Positions 52,753 through 60,645 of a DNA stretch of 64,000 nt are shown in pieces. The position numbers and the translations under genes are program-made. The notes beneath the pieces were generated by a model. It made no database searches, was not told where the DNA came from, and saw only the letters and a list, made by a program, of their open reading frames with translations. How positions within the stretch are numbered: the first letter of the stretch is position 1; every line of letters begins with the position of its first letter. Location of the stretch: assembly GCF_036961565.1 (NCBI RefSeq), contig NZ_JBAMDD010000020.1, positions 3,281 through 67,280 of the forward strand. Direction: 5' to 3'. The DNA comes from Chitinimonas sp036961565. GTDB lineage: Bacteria; Pseudomonadota; Gammaproteobacteria; Burkholderiales; Chitinimonadaceae.

Positions 52753-52834
52753 CTAATTACGTAGCCGTAGATTGCCGGTCGATTTGGACATGACAGCAAA
52801 TCAGGCCTCTGGTGACTGGTGGCTCAGTGAGTGC

Positions 52835-53830
52835 TTAATCTTCCAGGTCGTGGCGGCTGAACAGGACTTCCCAGTGGGTGCCGTCAAACAGCGCGGCACC
52901 ATCCGGGCCGGCGGTCAGCATCCACTTCTTGTCGGGGGAGATATCAATGGCACCAGAGACGAGCTGGACGTTGGCGGGGATCTCCGCTCGTATCAAGACC
53001 CCACCGCGCAGTTCCCACAGGCCGTAGTCGGATCCACACCAGAGCTTGCCCGCGAACCAGGCGATGTCCTTCCAAGGTACGCTGAAATTGCTGTCAGATA
53101 ACTTTTTCCAGGTATTGCCTTTGCCAACATAGAGCGAACCCATATTGCCGCCGATATAGACGTTGCCGTCGTCGGCACAGCAGACGTTGTTTAATAGCTC
53201 ATTGGAGGGGAAACTGCATTGGGTCCAGTGTTGGCCATCATAATGCCAGACATCGCCTAGGCCGCCGACCGCGTAAATATCGGTTTCAGTAAAGCCTGCA
53301 ATGTCGGACCACATGTATTTAAGGCCATTGCCCGGTGTACCAAAATCGGCAGGAACCGGTAAATCCTTGGTAAGGTCTTCCCAAACATCAATATTTGTAT
53401 GTTTATGCGTACGGCGTGGGTTGCTAACGGTGTAGATGTTTTGCCCAATACGCGCAACCTGCGTAACGACTGCCGCTAACTCTGAGCCGGGTATATCATC
53501 TGGATGCTGATGCTCAACATCGTCACGACTCTGGTCGTAACTGTACACTTGGCCGCGCGTATCGACCGCCACATAATTCGGCACAGGCTGTGTATTGAAA
53601 GCTAATCTTGCGAATCTGAAATTGTTGAATTGCCGGAAATAATACCGCTCCTGTGGAATTGCTTCATCATTGTATGTGAATACAAATCGAATTGCGGGCA
53701 AGGAGTCTCTGTGTAGGGGTTCTTGTTTCTCATACAAAAGGAAGCATTGACGATCGGCTGATCGAATGGCGCAATCGTAAATTGAATAGCCTTGTATTGT
53801 GTTTTTCCATGTTTCTTTGGTGAGAATCAA
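52835..53830 (-). CDS. Propeller-like repeat protein, candidate T6SS immunity protein (paralogue 1)
   Basis: A 331-residue cytoplasmic-type protein without signal peptide. It opens with a domain shared by all four paralogues (GYSIYDCAIRSADRQ) and then has tandem Trp/Gly-rich blades: DIYAVGGLGDVWHYDGQHW, NVYIGGNMGSLYVGKGNTW and KLWCGSDYGLWEL, the pattern of a beta-propeller. It is the last gene of the T6SS cargo island. Its C-terminal ~148 residues differ from paralogue 2 at only about 15 positions, while its N-terminal half is quite different and more AT-rich in DNA. Immunity against the GHH toxin or a lost toxin is inferred from position. Confidence 0.68.
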   Translation of the reverse strand: MILTKETWKNTIQGYSIYDCAIRSADRQCFLLYEKQEPLHRDSLPAIRFVFTYNDEAIPQERYYFRQFNNFRFARLAFNTQPVPNYVAVDTRGQVYSYDQSRDDVEHQHPDDIPGSELAAVVTQVARIGQNIYTVSNPRRTHKHTNIDVWEDLTKDLPVPADFGTPGNGLKYMWSDIAGFTETDIYAVGGLGDVWHYDGQHWTQCSFPSNELLNNVCCADDGNVYIGGNMGSLYVGKGNTWKKLSDSNFSVPWKDIAWFAGKLWCGSDYGLWELRGGVLIRAEIPANVQLVSGAIDISPDKKWMLTAGPDGAALFDGTHWEVLFSRHDLED

Positions 53831-53990
53831 AATTTAACCCTTCTTGTTGCCGGTCGCAGGGATGGTCGGTCTGCCATTGAGCATGCCGGAGTATGGGATA
53901 GCTTTGGCATTTTTGAGGTTCTCGTCGCAAGGCTTATCCTGTGTCGCTATCGATATCTACTTGACGGCAATCGTGGTTGCCTGCGAGTAA

Positions 53991-54983
53991 TTAGTCTTCC
54001 AGGTCGTGGCGGTTGAATAGGACTTCCCAAGTGGTGCCGTCAAACAGTGCTGCGCCATCGGGGCCGGCGGTCAGCATCCACTTCTTGTCGGGGGAGATAT
54101 CAATGGCACCAGAGACGAGCTGGACGTTGGCGGGGATGTCTGCACGTATCAAGTCCTTACCGCACAGTTCCCACAGGCCGTAGTCCGAGCCGCACCAGAG
54201 CTTGCCCGCGAACCAGGCGATATCCTTCCAAGGAACGCCGAAATTGCTGTCGCAGAGCTTGGTCCATTGGTTGCCTTTTCCGACGTAGAGCGAACCCATA
54301 TTGCCGCCGATATAGACATTGCCGTCGTCGGCACTGCAAACGTTGTACAGCCGTTCGTTGGATGGAAAGCTGCATTGAGTCCAGCGTTGGCCGTCGTAGT
54401 GCCAGACATCGCCAGCACCGCCAACGGCATAGATGTCGGACTCGCTAAAACCGGCAGCGCTCTTCCAGATGTAGTCGCCCATGGGGACATCGCCGTTGGC
54501 ATAGGCGTGTGGGATGGGTAGGTCTTTGGTCAGATCTTCCCATTGATTCATACCCAGGCGCTTGTGCATACGACGAGGCCCGCCAACGGTGTAGGCATGC
54601 TGTCCAATGCGAACGATTTGCGTGACGGTGGCGCGTAGATCGGTTCCTGCCAAGCCGATTGGGTGCGGTGCTTCCTCGCGCGTACCAAGGGCATTGAATG
54701 AGTAAATCAAGCCGCCGAGATCAGCTGCGACGATTTCTGTTTGATCACCTTTGTAAAATGCCATGCGTGCGAAATCAAAATTGCCAAACTCATCGTAAGA
54801 GAAGCGCTCAGCCATGTCCTTTTTAAGACTGACTGACAGGATACGCATCCTGGGCCAGGGATCACGGTGTGGTGTGTCCTGGATTTCATACCCTAGTAAC
54901 CAGAAACGGGTGTCGGTGCTGATTGCACAGTCATAGAACGAGAAGCCTGCGCCGAATCTTGCCCAAGTTTTTGCATCGAACAT
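53991..54983 (-). CDS. Propeller-like repeat protein, candidate T6SS immunity protein (paralogue 2)
   Basis: A 330-residue paralogue of the neighbour at 52835, with the same N-terminal GFSFYDCAIST motif and blades such as DIYAVGGAGDVWHYDGQRW, NVYIGGNMGSLYVGKGNQW and KLWCGSDYGLWELCGK. No signal peptide or membrane helix. The gap to paralogue 1 is 160 bp and to paralogue 3 is 109 bp, so all may be transcribed together or separately. The shared C-terminal half is near identical at DNA level, including a stretch of 70 or more identical bases near the 3' end. Confidence 0.68.
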   Translation of the reverse strand: MFDAKTWARFGAGFSFYDCAISTDTRFWLLGYEIQDTPHRDPWPRMRILSVSLKKDMAERFSYDEFGNFDFARMAFYKGDQTEIVAADLGGLIYSFNALGTREEAPHPIGLAGTDLRATVTQIVRIGQHAYTVGGPRRMHKRLGMNQWEDLTKDLPIPHAYANGDVPMGDYIWKSAAGFSESDIYAVGGAGDVWHYDGQRWTQCSFPSNERLYNVCSADDGNVYIGGNMGSLYVGKGNQWTKLCDSNFGVPWKDIAWFAGKLWCGSDYGLWELCGKDLIRADIPANVQLVSGAIDISPDKKWMLTAGPDGAALFDGTTWEVLFNRHDLED

Positions 54984-55092
54984 AATTAACCACTCATGTC
55001 TGTGTTAACGGTAGCTTTGAGCTTGCACCAGATATTGATGCCCCGCGGATTTGAGCCGGGCTGGAATAGGGGGATGGGCGCACGCATAGGGC

Positions 55093-56046
55093 TTACAGCA
55101 GGTGCTCCCAGCGCTTGCCGTCATACACGGTGGCGCCATACATGCCGGCCAGCATCAGCTTGCCATCGCCCACGGCGAGGCGGCCGGAGCAGAATCGCAC
55201 ACCGTCTGGCAGGTCCGGTTCCACCAGCTTGTCGTTCTCTATGGTCCACAGGCCGTAGTCGGAGGTACACCAGACCTTGCCCTGGTACCAGACCATGTCG
55301 CGGAAGGGTAAGCTCAGGTCGCCGCGATGGATCAGTGTCCAGTTGTTGTCGCTCCCCTTGAGGACGGAGCCGGACTGCGCGCCGATATAGACGTAGCCGT
55401 CACCGGCACAGCAGACGTTTTCCAGGTACATATTGGTGGGCAGTGCACACTGGTGCCATTGCTTGCCATCGAAACGCCAGGCATCGCCGTTACGGCCCAC
55501 GCAGTAGATATCGTTGGCATTGAAACCATCAATTGCGCTGAAGCCGCCTGTGGGCAGTGCTCCATCGCTCTCCGGCGCGGGCATGGTTTTGCGATCGACG
55601 ATGTTTTCCCATTGATTGGGGCCAACGCGGCGACAAGCGGTGCGCCACCCACCCACCGCATAGACGTAGCCATCAATTGTCGCGATGCCGTGTGCACCGT
55701 TGAACAAAGGCATGTTCTTGTTGCCGTGCGGGACATCTTGCTCCATACCGCTTACACCGCTGCCCATGACTGCAACCGGCGCACGCAGCGCAAGCATCAC
55801 CGCTTGCTCATTGGGTTGATAGGCGATGCTCAGATGCGGGTTAGCGAAGCCCCGGTACTCCTTCCAATTGAGCAGGGGTTCTCCCTGGTAATCGGGAAAG
55901 TAGGCCACCATACGCTTCAATGGCTCCTTGTCAGTTCGCTCCTTCTTGATTTCGCTCAAAATAAAGCAATAGCCATTGGTTCTGATCGCGCAATCGTAAA
56001 CGTGAAAGCCGTCAAAGGCCTCTGGATAGGTTTCAGACAGCAGCAT
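55093..56046 (-). CDS. Propeller-like repeat protein, candidate T6SS immunity protein (paralogue 3)
   Basis: A 317-residue member of the same family, more diverged: GFHVYDCAIRTNG at the start, then YVYAVGGWRTACRRVGPNQW, DIYCVGRNGDAWRFDGKQW, YVYIGAQSGSVLKGSDNNW and KVWCTSDYGLWTIENDK. It shares with paralogue 4 the YIGAQSG and LTLPFKDMVW-type stretches, so 3 and 4 form one subgroup and 1 and 2 another. It stands just downstream of the wrecked ketosynthase-like remnant. Confidence 0.66.
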   Translation of the reverse strand: MLLSETYPEAFDGFHVYDCAIRTNGYCFILSEIKKERTDKEPLKRMVAYFPDYQGEPLLNWKEYRGFANPHLSIAYQPNEQAVMLALRAPVAVMGSGVSGMEQDVPHGNKNMPLFNGAHGIATIDGYVYAVGGWRTACRRVGPNQWENIVDRKTMPAPESDGALPTGGFSAIDGFNANDIYCVGRNGDAWRFDGKQWHQCALPTNMYLENVCCAGDGYVYIGAQSGSVLKGSDNNWTLIHRGDLSLPFRDMVWYQGKVWCTSDYGLWTIENDKLVEPDLPDGVRFCSGRLAVGDGKLMLAGMYGATVYDGKRWEHLL

Positions 56047-56049
56047 TGT

Positions 56050-56310
56050 TTTTCCTTTTGACGAATGCGTGAGGGCGGCGCTCGGCTTAGATCGCTGGCA
56101 GTTGCTTTGGGATTATGAATCGCCCGGTCAAGCAGAGTTTCGGCCTTTTGGGTCATGCCGAGGCCGCTTATGGCCATGCTACCGCTGGGGGCGATGATAT
56201 TGGCTCACCGATGACGAAGCAGAGCTTGGCGCCCGCTTCACCGGGGATGAAACCGACGTAATTGTTCTGCAAGAGGCGTTGGCAGTCACGGGCGGGGGCG
56301 CCTGTTTTGC
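56050..56310 (-). pseudogene. Remnant of a T6SS-associated ketosynthase-like gene
   Basis: Between the thioredoxin-like gene and paralogue 3 the minus strand encodes, about 56300-56180, RLLQNNYVGFIPGEAGAKLC. This aligns with RLLIPGNRDGFLPGEAAAAV of the intact ketosynthase-like protein at 60646. After a stop and frame change it continues at about 56177 with AISGLGMTQKAETLL, in the place of the intact VRVMGVTTANEPG region. A stop also precedes the first block. It is a short, frame-disrupted fragment, evidence that another VgrG-type cargo module once stood here. The remaining part of 56047-56360 shows nothing. Confidence 0.6.
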
Positions 56311-56360
56311 CTGTCTTCTAATATTGGCTAGGTCTTATGGCCTCTTGCTCCGCAAGATTG

Positions 56361-56777
56361 TTAGATGCCCCCCTGAGACCAGTTGGCGGATGTCAGTCGT
56401 TGAAAAAGGCCGATATCGGGCTTGGCTGCATGTTGGGACGCAGCCTGCATGGCAGGCTCAAATGCTGCTGTGCCCGTGGGCAACGTGCCATGGGCTATCA
56501 GCTTGCCTTGCCGGTAGTGCAGCAGCGTGGGCAGGTCGTCGGGGATGTGCGGGCCGATGAATTCAGCATGGTCCTCCAGGTCCAGCCAAAGCCAGGTCTC
56601 GTTGGGCTGCGCGTTGTGTGCTGCCGTCTCGAATAGCGGCTTGAGCTGGCGGCATTTCTGGCACCAGGCTTCGGCGCCTATAACTGCGATGAGCTGGCTA
56701 TCTGGCTGGGACAGCCGCTCGGCAAGCCGGGCGGCATCCAGCCAGAGATCCCATTGGGGAGTTTGCACGGCATTCAT
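56361..56777 (-). CDS. Thioredoxin-like protein in the T6SS island
   Basis: A 138-residue thioredoxin-fold protein without signal peptide. The redox motif is WCQKC in IGAEAWCQKCRQLKPLFE, followed by the cis-Pro region DDLPTLLHYRQGKL. Its start overlaps the TIGR02270-type gene stop by 4 bp, so the two are translationally coupled. Possible roles: disulphide handling of the Cys-rich toxin before delivery, or redox control of an immunity protein. Both are inference. Confidence 0.75.
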   Translation of the reverse strand: MNAVQTPQWDLWLDAARLAERLSQPDSQLIAVIGAEAWCQKCRQLKPLFETAAHNAQPNETWLWLDLEDHAEFIGPHIPDDLPTLLHYRQGKLIAHGTLPTGTAAFEPAMQAASQHAAKPDIGLFQRLTSANWSQGGI

Positions 56778-57973
56778 GCCTCAAACTCCTGATGCAGTGT
56801 GGCGAGATGAGCGAGCGCACAGGGCGCGGTTGCGATGATCTGCTGGAGCCGCGCCGGCGAAACAGGCTGTCCTAACAGGACGGCGACATCCTGAGGCAAG
56901 GGGAGTGCTTCGGGCAAACGAGCGGCGGCGGGTAGCGGTAGGCCAACATCCTGGGGATCGCCCTCTTGCAGATCGTTGGACTCGGGCGTGAGGCAGAGAT
57001 GGTGGGCTTCAAGATCGATGCCAGTAAGGCATTGCCACACCCAGCCAGCATAACGGGCGTGGGGACCGGCGTTGGTGTGGTCTCGTACCCAGGGTAGCCA
57101 GTTGGCAGCTCCGTGATACAAGGCCAACTGCAGGGCCAGCCTATCGGGCAGGCTGTCTCGCAAGGCCAGTAGTGCCGTGTTGTTGCGGGTTGAGTGGAGA
57201 CCGGCGTAGTTCACCCAGCGGCTCAGGCTGTGCATGGCCTGGGACTGCTGCCAACCAGTGAGGGACGGCAGCGTGGCTGCGCGGCTTTGCAGCGCCTTGG
57301 ACAAGGGCTGCCAAGCGCTCGCATTGCCGTGCTGCAGCAAGGCAATGGCGGCTTCCGCACGCACAACGTAGTTGGCGGTATCCAGCAGGGCTGTCAGGCT
57401 GGGCACGACGGCCGGCCCTGCCAAGCGCCGGGCTAGCCGGCAACTGGCGGCCTGCACATGGGAGTCGGGCGAGGTTTGGCCCAGTGCAAACAGGTCTTGC
57501 AGGGTGGTGGCGCCCAGCTCGCTGCGGTGTGCGGCAGCACGCAGGGCAGCTACCTGCAGCACAGGGAAGCCGGTAGACAGCCCCCAGCGGCCTATGCAGC
57601 GCGCTGCGGGTTCGTCGCCGATCTGTGCCAGGGCGCTGATCACACCACGCAGCATACGCTCGGGTTGCTCGGCCACCAGCGGCCAGATTGCCTTGAACTT
57701 GGCGCCATCGGCTTCGCCCAGCGCGAGCCACGCGCACACAAAGGTTTCGCTAGGCCCTTTCCAGCGCTCAAAAGCTTTGAAGGCCGCCTTCCAGCCTGCT
57801 TCACCGGCGATCTGCAGCCCTTCCAGATGCGCCTGCAGCAGGTAACGGAAATGCTGCAGCCGTTCTGCTGTCAGAATGGGAGAGCGTGATGCGCCATCGC
57901 ACTGAGACCAGTAAAAGGCAGCATCGGTGGCGTGACGCTGAATGATGGCGTCTACTTGCAGGGGGGCATTCAT
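56774..57973 (-). CDS. TIGR02270-type HEAT-repeat protein
   Basis: A 399-residue alpha-helical protein with HEAT-like repeats (RMLRGVISALAQIGDEPAARCIGRWGL, VPSLTALLDTANYVVRAEAAIALLQHG). It resembles the TIGR02270 family that recurs next to orphan vgrG/PAAR modules. No enzyme motif is seen. HEAT proteins are scaffolds, so a loading or adaptor role in effector delivery is plausible but unproven. It lies 48 bp after paralogue 4 and overlaps the thioredoxin-like gene. Confidence 0.75.
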   Translation of the reverse strand: MNAPLQVDAIIQRHATDAAFYWSQCDGASRSPILTAERLQHFRYLLQAHLEGLQIAGEAGWKAAFKAFERWKGPSETFVCAWLALGEADGAKFKAIWPLVAEQPERMLRGVISALAQIGDEPAARCIGRWGLSTGFPVLQVAALRAAAHRSELGATTLQDLFALGQTSPDSHVQAASCRLARRLAGPAVVPSLTALLDTANYVVRAEAAIALLQHGNASAWQPLSKALQSRAATLPSLTGWQQSQAMHSLSRWVNYAGLHSTRNNTALLALRDSLPDRLALQLALYHGAANWLPWVRDHTNAGPHARYAGWVWQCLTGIDLEAHHLCLTPESNDLQEGDPQDVGLPLPAAARLPEALPLPQDVAVLLGQPVSPARLQQIIATAPCALAHLATLHQEFEA

Positions 57974-58021
57974 GATGTGGGGCAGTCTTTCAACGCGCTA
58001 GTAGCTGAACGTCGCTTGGGC

Positions 58022-59023
58022 TCAACGGGTGCTCAAATCCGCCAGGCTGAACAGGCGGGACCATTCCTTGCCGTCGTGCAGGGCTGCACCGTATTGGCCT
58101 GCGAGTAGCATCACGCCATCAGCAACCCAGAGATTGCCAGCGCAGTTGGTGATCTCGATAGGGGCTTCGCTAGGGCGAACCTTGCCGTCCTGGATCTCCC
58201 ACAGGCCATAGTCGCTAGTCGCATAGACCCGGTCATTGAACCAGACCATGTCCTTGAACGGTAGGGTCAGGTCGTCCTTATGCAGGTGTTCCCACTTATC
58301 GCCCCTGCCTCGAAAAACATTGCCGCTTTGTGCACCGATATAGACTTGGCCATCGCCGCCACAGCAGACCGAATGCAAATACATATTGGATGGGAAGGCA
58401 ATCTGCCGCCAGCGGCTGCCATCGCAGTGCCAGACATCCCCTTGGCCGCCGACCGCATAGAGATCGGTTTCGGAGAAGAAATCGAGATCCTCAAAGCCGG
58501 CCCGATTTTCCATCCATTCGCGTTCTTTAGGTTCTTTGGGGTAGCCGCCGACATTTACCCATTGATTGTTGCCTTCCCGTTTGAACACGGTACGCAAGCC
58601 ATCGCAGCCATAGAGCCAGCCGTTGAATTGCTTGAGTCGGCGTAAGCCTGCCCGGAACGGACCTTTGCCTCCATTGTTGGGGATTTGATTTTCCATAAAG
58701 ACATCCCCACTGCCAATAACATAGATATGCCCCATGCCGCTGGCGCCAACAAATTGATTCTTTGGTAAGTTGCTCGCTCCTGCGAGCATGGAGCTCCACC
58801 CCGTTAATTGAGAATGGTCAAAATAGTCATCCGGCTCGTCCATAAAAAGAATCACGACGCGTGTTTTGAGCTCGTGATCCGCCGGTGCACCTTTGTTCGT
58901 ATCGTATTCCTGCTTCAATACGAAATTGAAGATGCCGCGATGGCGGGCGGCGCAATCGACTAGCGAATAGCCCTTGAAGTTTTTCTCATAAGCACTGGTT
59001 GTAAGCAAATCTAGTTTTTTCAT
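58022..59023 (-). CDS. Propeller-like repeat protein directly after the toxin, prime immunity candidate (paralogue 4)
   Basis: A 333-residue family member: FKGYSLVDCAARHRG at the start, then DLYAVGGQGDVWHCDGSRW, QVYIGAQSGNVFRGRGDKW and RVYATSDYGLWEIQDGK. It begins 11 bp after the toxin stop, the usual place for the cognate immunity gene. No signal peptide, so it would act in the cytoplasm, where a DNase-type toxin must be neutralised. The DNA of its N-terminal third is more AT-rich than the flanks. Confidence 0.72.
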   Translation of the reverse strand: MKKLDLLTTSAYEKNFKGYSLVDCAARHRGIFNFVLKQEYDTNKGAPADHELKTRVVILFMDEPDDYFDHSQLTGWSSMLAGASNLPKNQFVGASGMGHIYVIGSGDVFMENQIPNNGGKGPFRAGLRRLKQFNGWLYGCDGLRTVFKREGNNQWVNVGGYPKEPKEREWMENRAGFEDLDFFSETDLYAVGGQGDVWHCDGSRWRQIAFPSNMYLHSVCCGGDGQVYIGAQSGNVFRGRGDKWEHLHKDDLTLPFKDMVWFNDRVYATSDYGLWEIQDGKVRPSEAPIEITNCAGNLWVADGVMLLAGQYGAALHDGKEWSRLFSLADLSTR

Positions 59024-59034
59024 TCGTAATACCT

Positions 59035-60240
59035 TTAGTTGCTGCGCCTAGTGTTAATCTCTTCCGCAGGGCCGCCGCCGCTCTCAGCTAGGACATTACC
59101 CTTACAGATATTTTTGTAAAAATCGTCTAGCTGCGCCCGCAGACATTTCCTGTCGCAGCCGGATTCAGGAAAGGTCGTTTGTACGCTGCTGATGGCCATC
59201 TCTCGTGCAGACGTATAAGAGATGGCGTTGGTGCCTTTTTTACCCTTATACATCTCTGTCGATTTCTTGAGTACGCCATGGACGGCACCGTGCGTGCCAT
59301 GGGTATTGTTTGCTCCCTCCACGCATATTGTGGGAGCCTTCGCATGGTCGTAGCCAGGACAGGGTGGGGGATCGACAGTGTACTTGTTGGTGCTTTCGCT
59401 CCACCCCACCATTTCTCCCGGCATGACATGATGGCCTGTTTGCCCAGGGCAGCAGCCACGGCCATCCAACTGGTTCTGATCCTTGAATGGCACGAGGGAG
59501 CAGCGCCGGGCGCGGGTGCAGGGATTGGCGCGGGCTAAATTGCCCATCATGTCTGCAACGGCTTTCTGTGGGTCGGCTTTGGCCTGGGTTTGCAGGCGCT
59601 CCAACTCCTTGCCGATGTCGGTATACCGTTTCAGCACATCGTCCAGCTTGTCGATGTCCTTGTAGGTGTCGTAGCCAGTGGTGGCCACCTGATAGCCGGT
59701 CTTGGCGATATCGCAAAGGTTCCAGACAGTGGCTATCCCTTCGGTCACGATGGCACCTACCCCGCCGACAGCGGCACCGCTTGCGCCGACCACCCAGCGA
59801 CCGCCAGCACGGACTGCCGCTTCACCGGCCTTCTTCTTGGCCAGATCTATCGCCTCCTGCTTGATGCGATCCTTGGCTTCGTCAATCATCTTCGTCAGCG
59901 CGCCGTCCACTGCGTCCTTGAGATCGGTTCGCAGGTCGTTGACCTTCTCCAGAAACTTCTGATGCGATTCCGGGCCGGGCTTGATCCATAGGAAGTCGCA
60001 GTGGTCGGCCATCCAGGACTTATTGTCCATGCCGCCATCGCTCAGGGTCTTGTTGTATCCCTTGCTCTTGTACTTGGACCCCAGCAATTTGCTCATGGAG
60101 GTACGTACCTTACGCTTTTCCTTGGGGTCGTTGGCATCGTCCTTGGCGCACTCTTCCTTAATCTTTTTGAAGTCCTTATCGCAATCCTTGGCGTTGGCAT
60201 TGCCATCCATGTAATACGTGGTGGGAGTATTGGCGGACAT
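59035..60240 (-). CDS. T6SS effector with C-terminal GHH-type HNH/EndoVII nuclease toxin
   Basis: A 401-residue protein. Residues 1-110 are charged and Lys-rich. A glycine/alanine-rich hydrophobic stretch (about 145-175) is flanked by amphipathic helices. The toxin domain (about 240-385) has GCCPGQTGHHVMP (GHH at 269-271), CPGYDHAKAPTICVEGANN and THGTHGAVH, the signature of the Tox-GHH2 branch of HNH/EndoVII nucleases, plus several Cys that may bind zinc. It should cut DNA in rival cells. It begins 6 bp after the separate PAAR-like DUF4150 gene, whereas many homologues have both in one chain. The following gene is a candidate immunity protein. Confidence 0.82.
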   Translation of the reverse strand: MSANTPTTYYMDGNANAKDCDKDFKKIKEECAKDDANDPKEKRKVRTSMSKLLGSKYKSKGYNKTLSDGGMDNKSWMADHCDFLWIKPGPESHQKFLEKVNDLRTDLKDAVDGALTKMIDEAKDRIKQEAIDLAKKKAGEAAVRAGGRWVVGASGAAVGGVGAIVTEGIATVWNLCDIAKTGYQVATTGYDTYKDIDKLDDVLKRYTDIGKELERLQTQAKADPQKAVADMMGNLARANPCTRARRCSLVPFKDQNQLDGRGCCPGQTGHHVMPGEMVGWSESTNKYTVDPPPCPGYDHAKAPTICVEGANNTHGTHGAVHGVLKKSTEMYKGKKGTNAISYTSAREMAISSVQTTFPESGCDRKCLRAQLDDFYKNICKGNVLAESGGGPAEEINTRRSN

Positions 60241-60246
60241 GCAGGA

Positions 60247-60633
60247 TTACCCGTGGTTGTGCGTGGTGGGGTCGGTATGTCGGCAGACGTTTAGGCCCTC
60301 TACCTTGACGTCGGGTGACCAATCGGTGAAATAGGCCTTGCCCTTGATGACGCTGCTGGATGCGCCCTTCTTGAAAGCCTGTGTGGCGGGTTCGTTACCC
60401 GTGCTGTTGGCGAGGTAAGATTTATCCCGCAGGGCGACGGGGGTGCCGCATATGAAGACCGTGCCGGAACCCTTGGTAAGGTTGCTGGCGTAAGCAGTGT
60501 TCACATAGGGCACCACCACAGGTCCGGCTGAGGGCGGCGGTGGGCTCCAGCAGGGATCGGGGCCGGCAATGGATTTGCCATCTGCCGCTTTGGAGCAGAT
60601 TTCGTCGTCGTTGGCGTAAACGTAGGTTTCCAT
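60247..60633 (-). CDS. PAAR-like DUF4150 protein (spike tip)
   Basis: A 128-residue protein of the DUF4150 PAAR-like family: PVVVPYVNTAYASNLTKGSG, SYLANSTGNEPATQAFKKGA, IKGKAYFTDWSPDVKVEG and the ending NVCRHTDPTTHNHG. Such proteins cap the VgrG spike and carry the toxin. Here it is a stand-alone gene 12 bp after the ketosynthase-like gene and 6 bp before the toxin gene. Confidence 0.88.
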   Translation of the reverse strand: METYVYANDDEICSKAADGKSIAGPDPCWSPPPPSAGPVVVPYVNTAYASNLTKGSGTVFICGTPVALRDKSYLANSTGNEPATQAFKKGASSSVIKGKAYFTDWSPDVKVEGLNVCRHTDPTTHNHG

Positions 60634-60645
60634 GGGATAGTCTGC

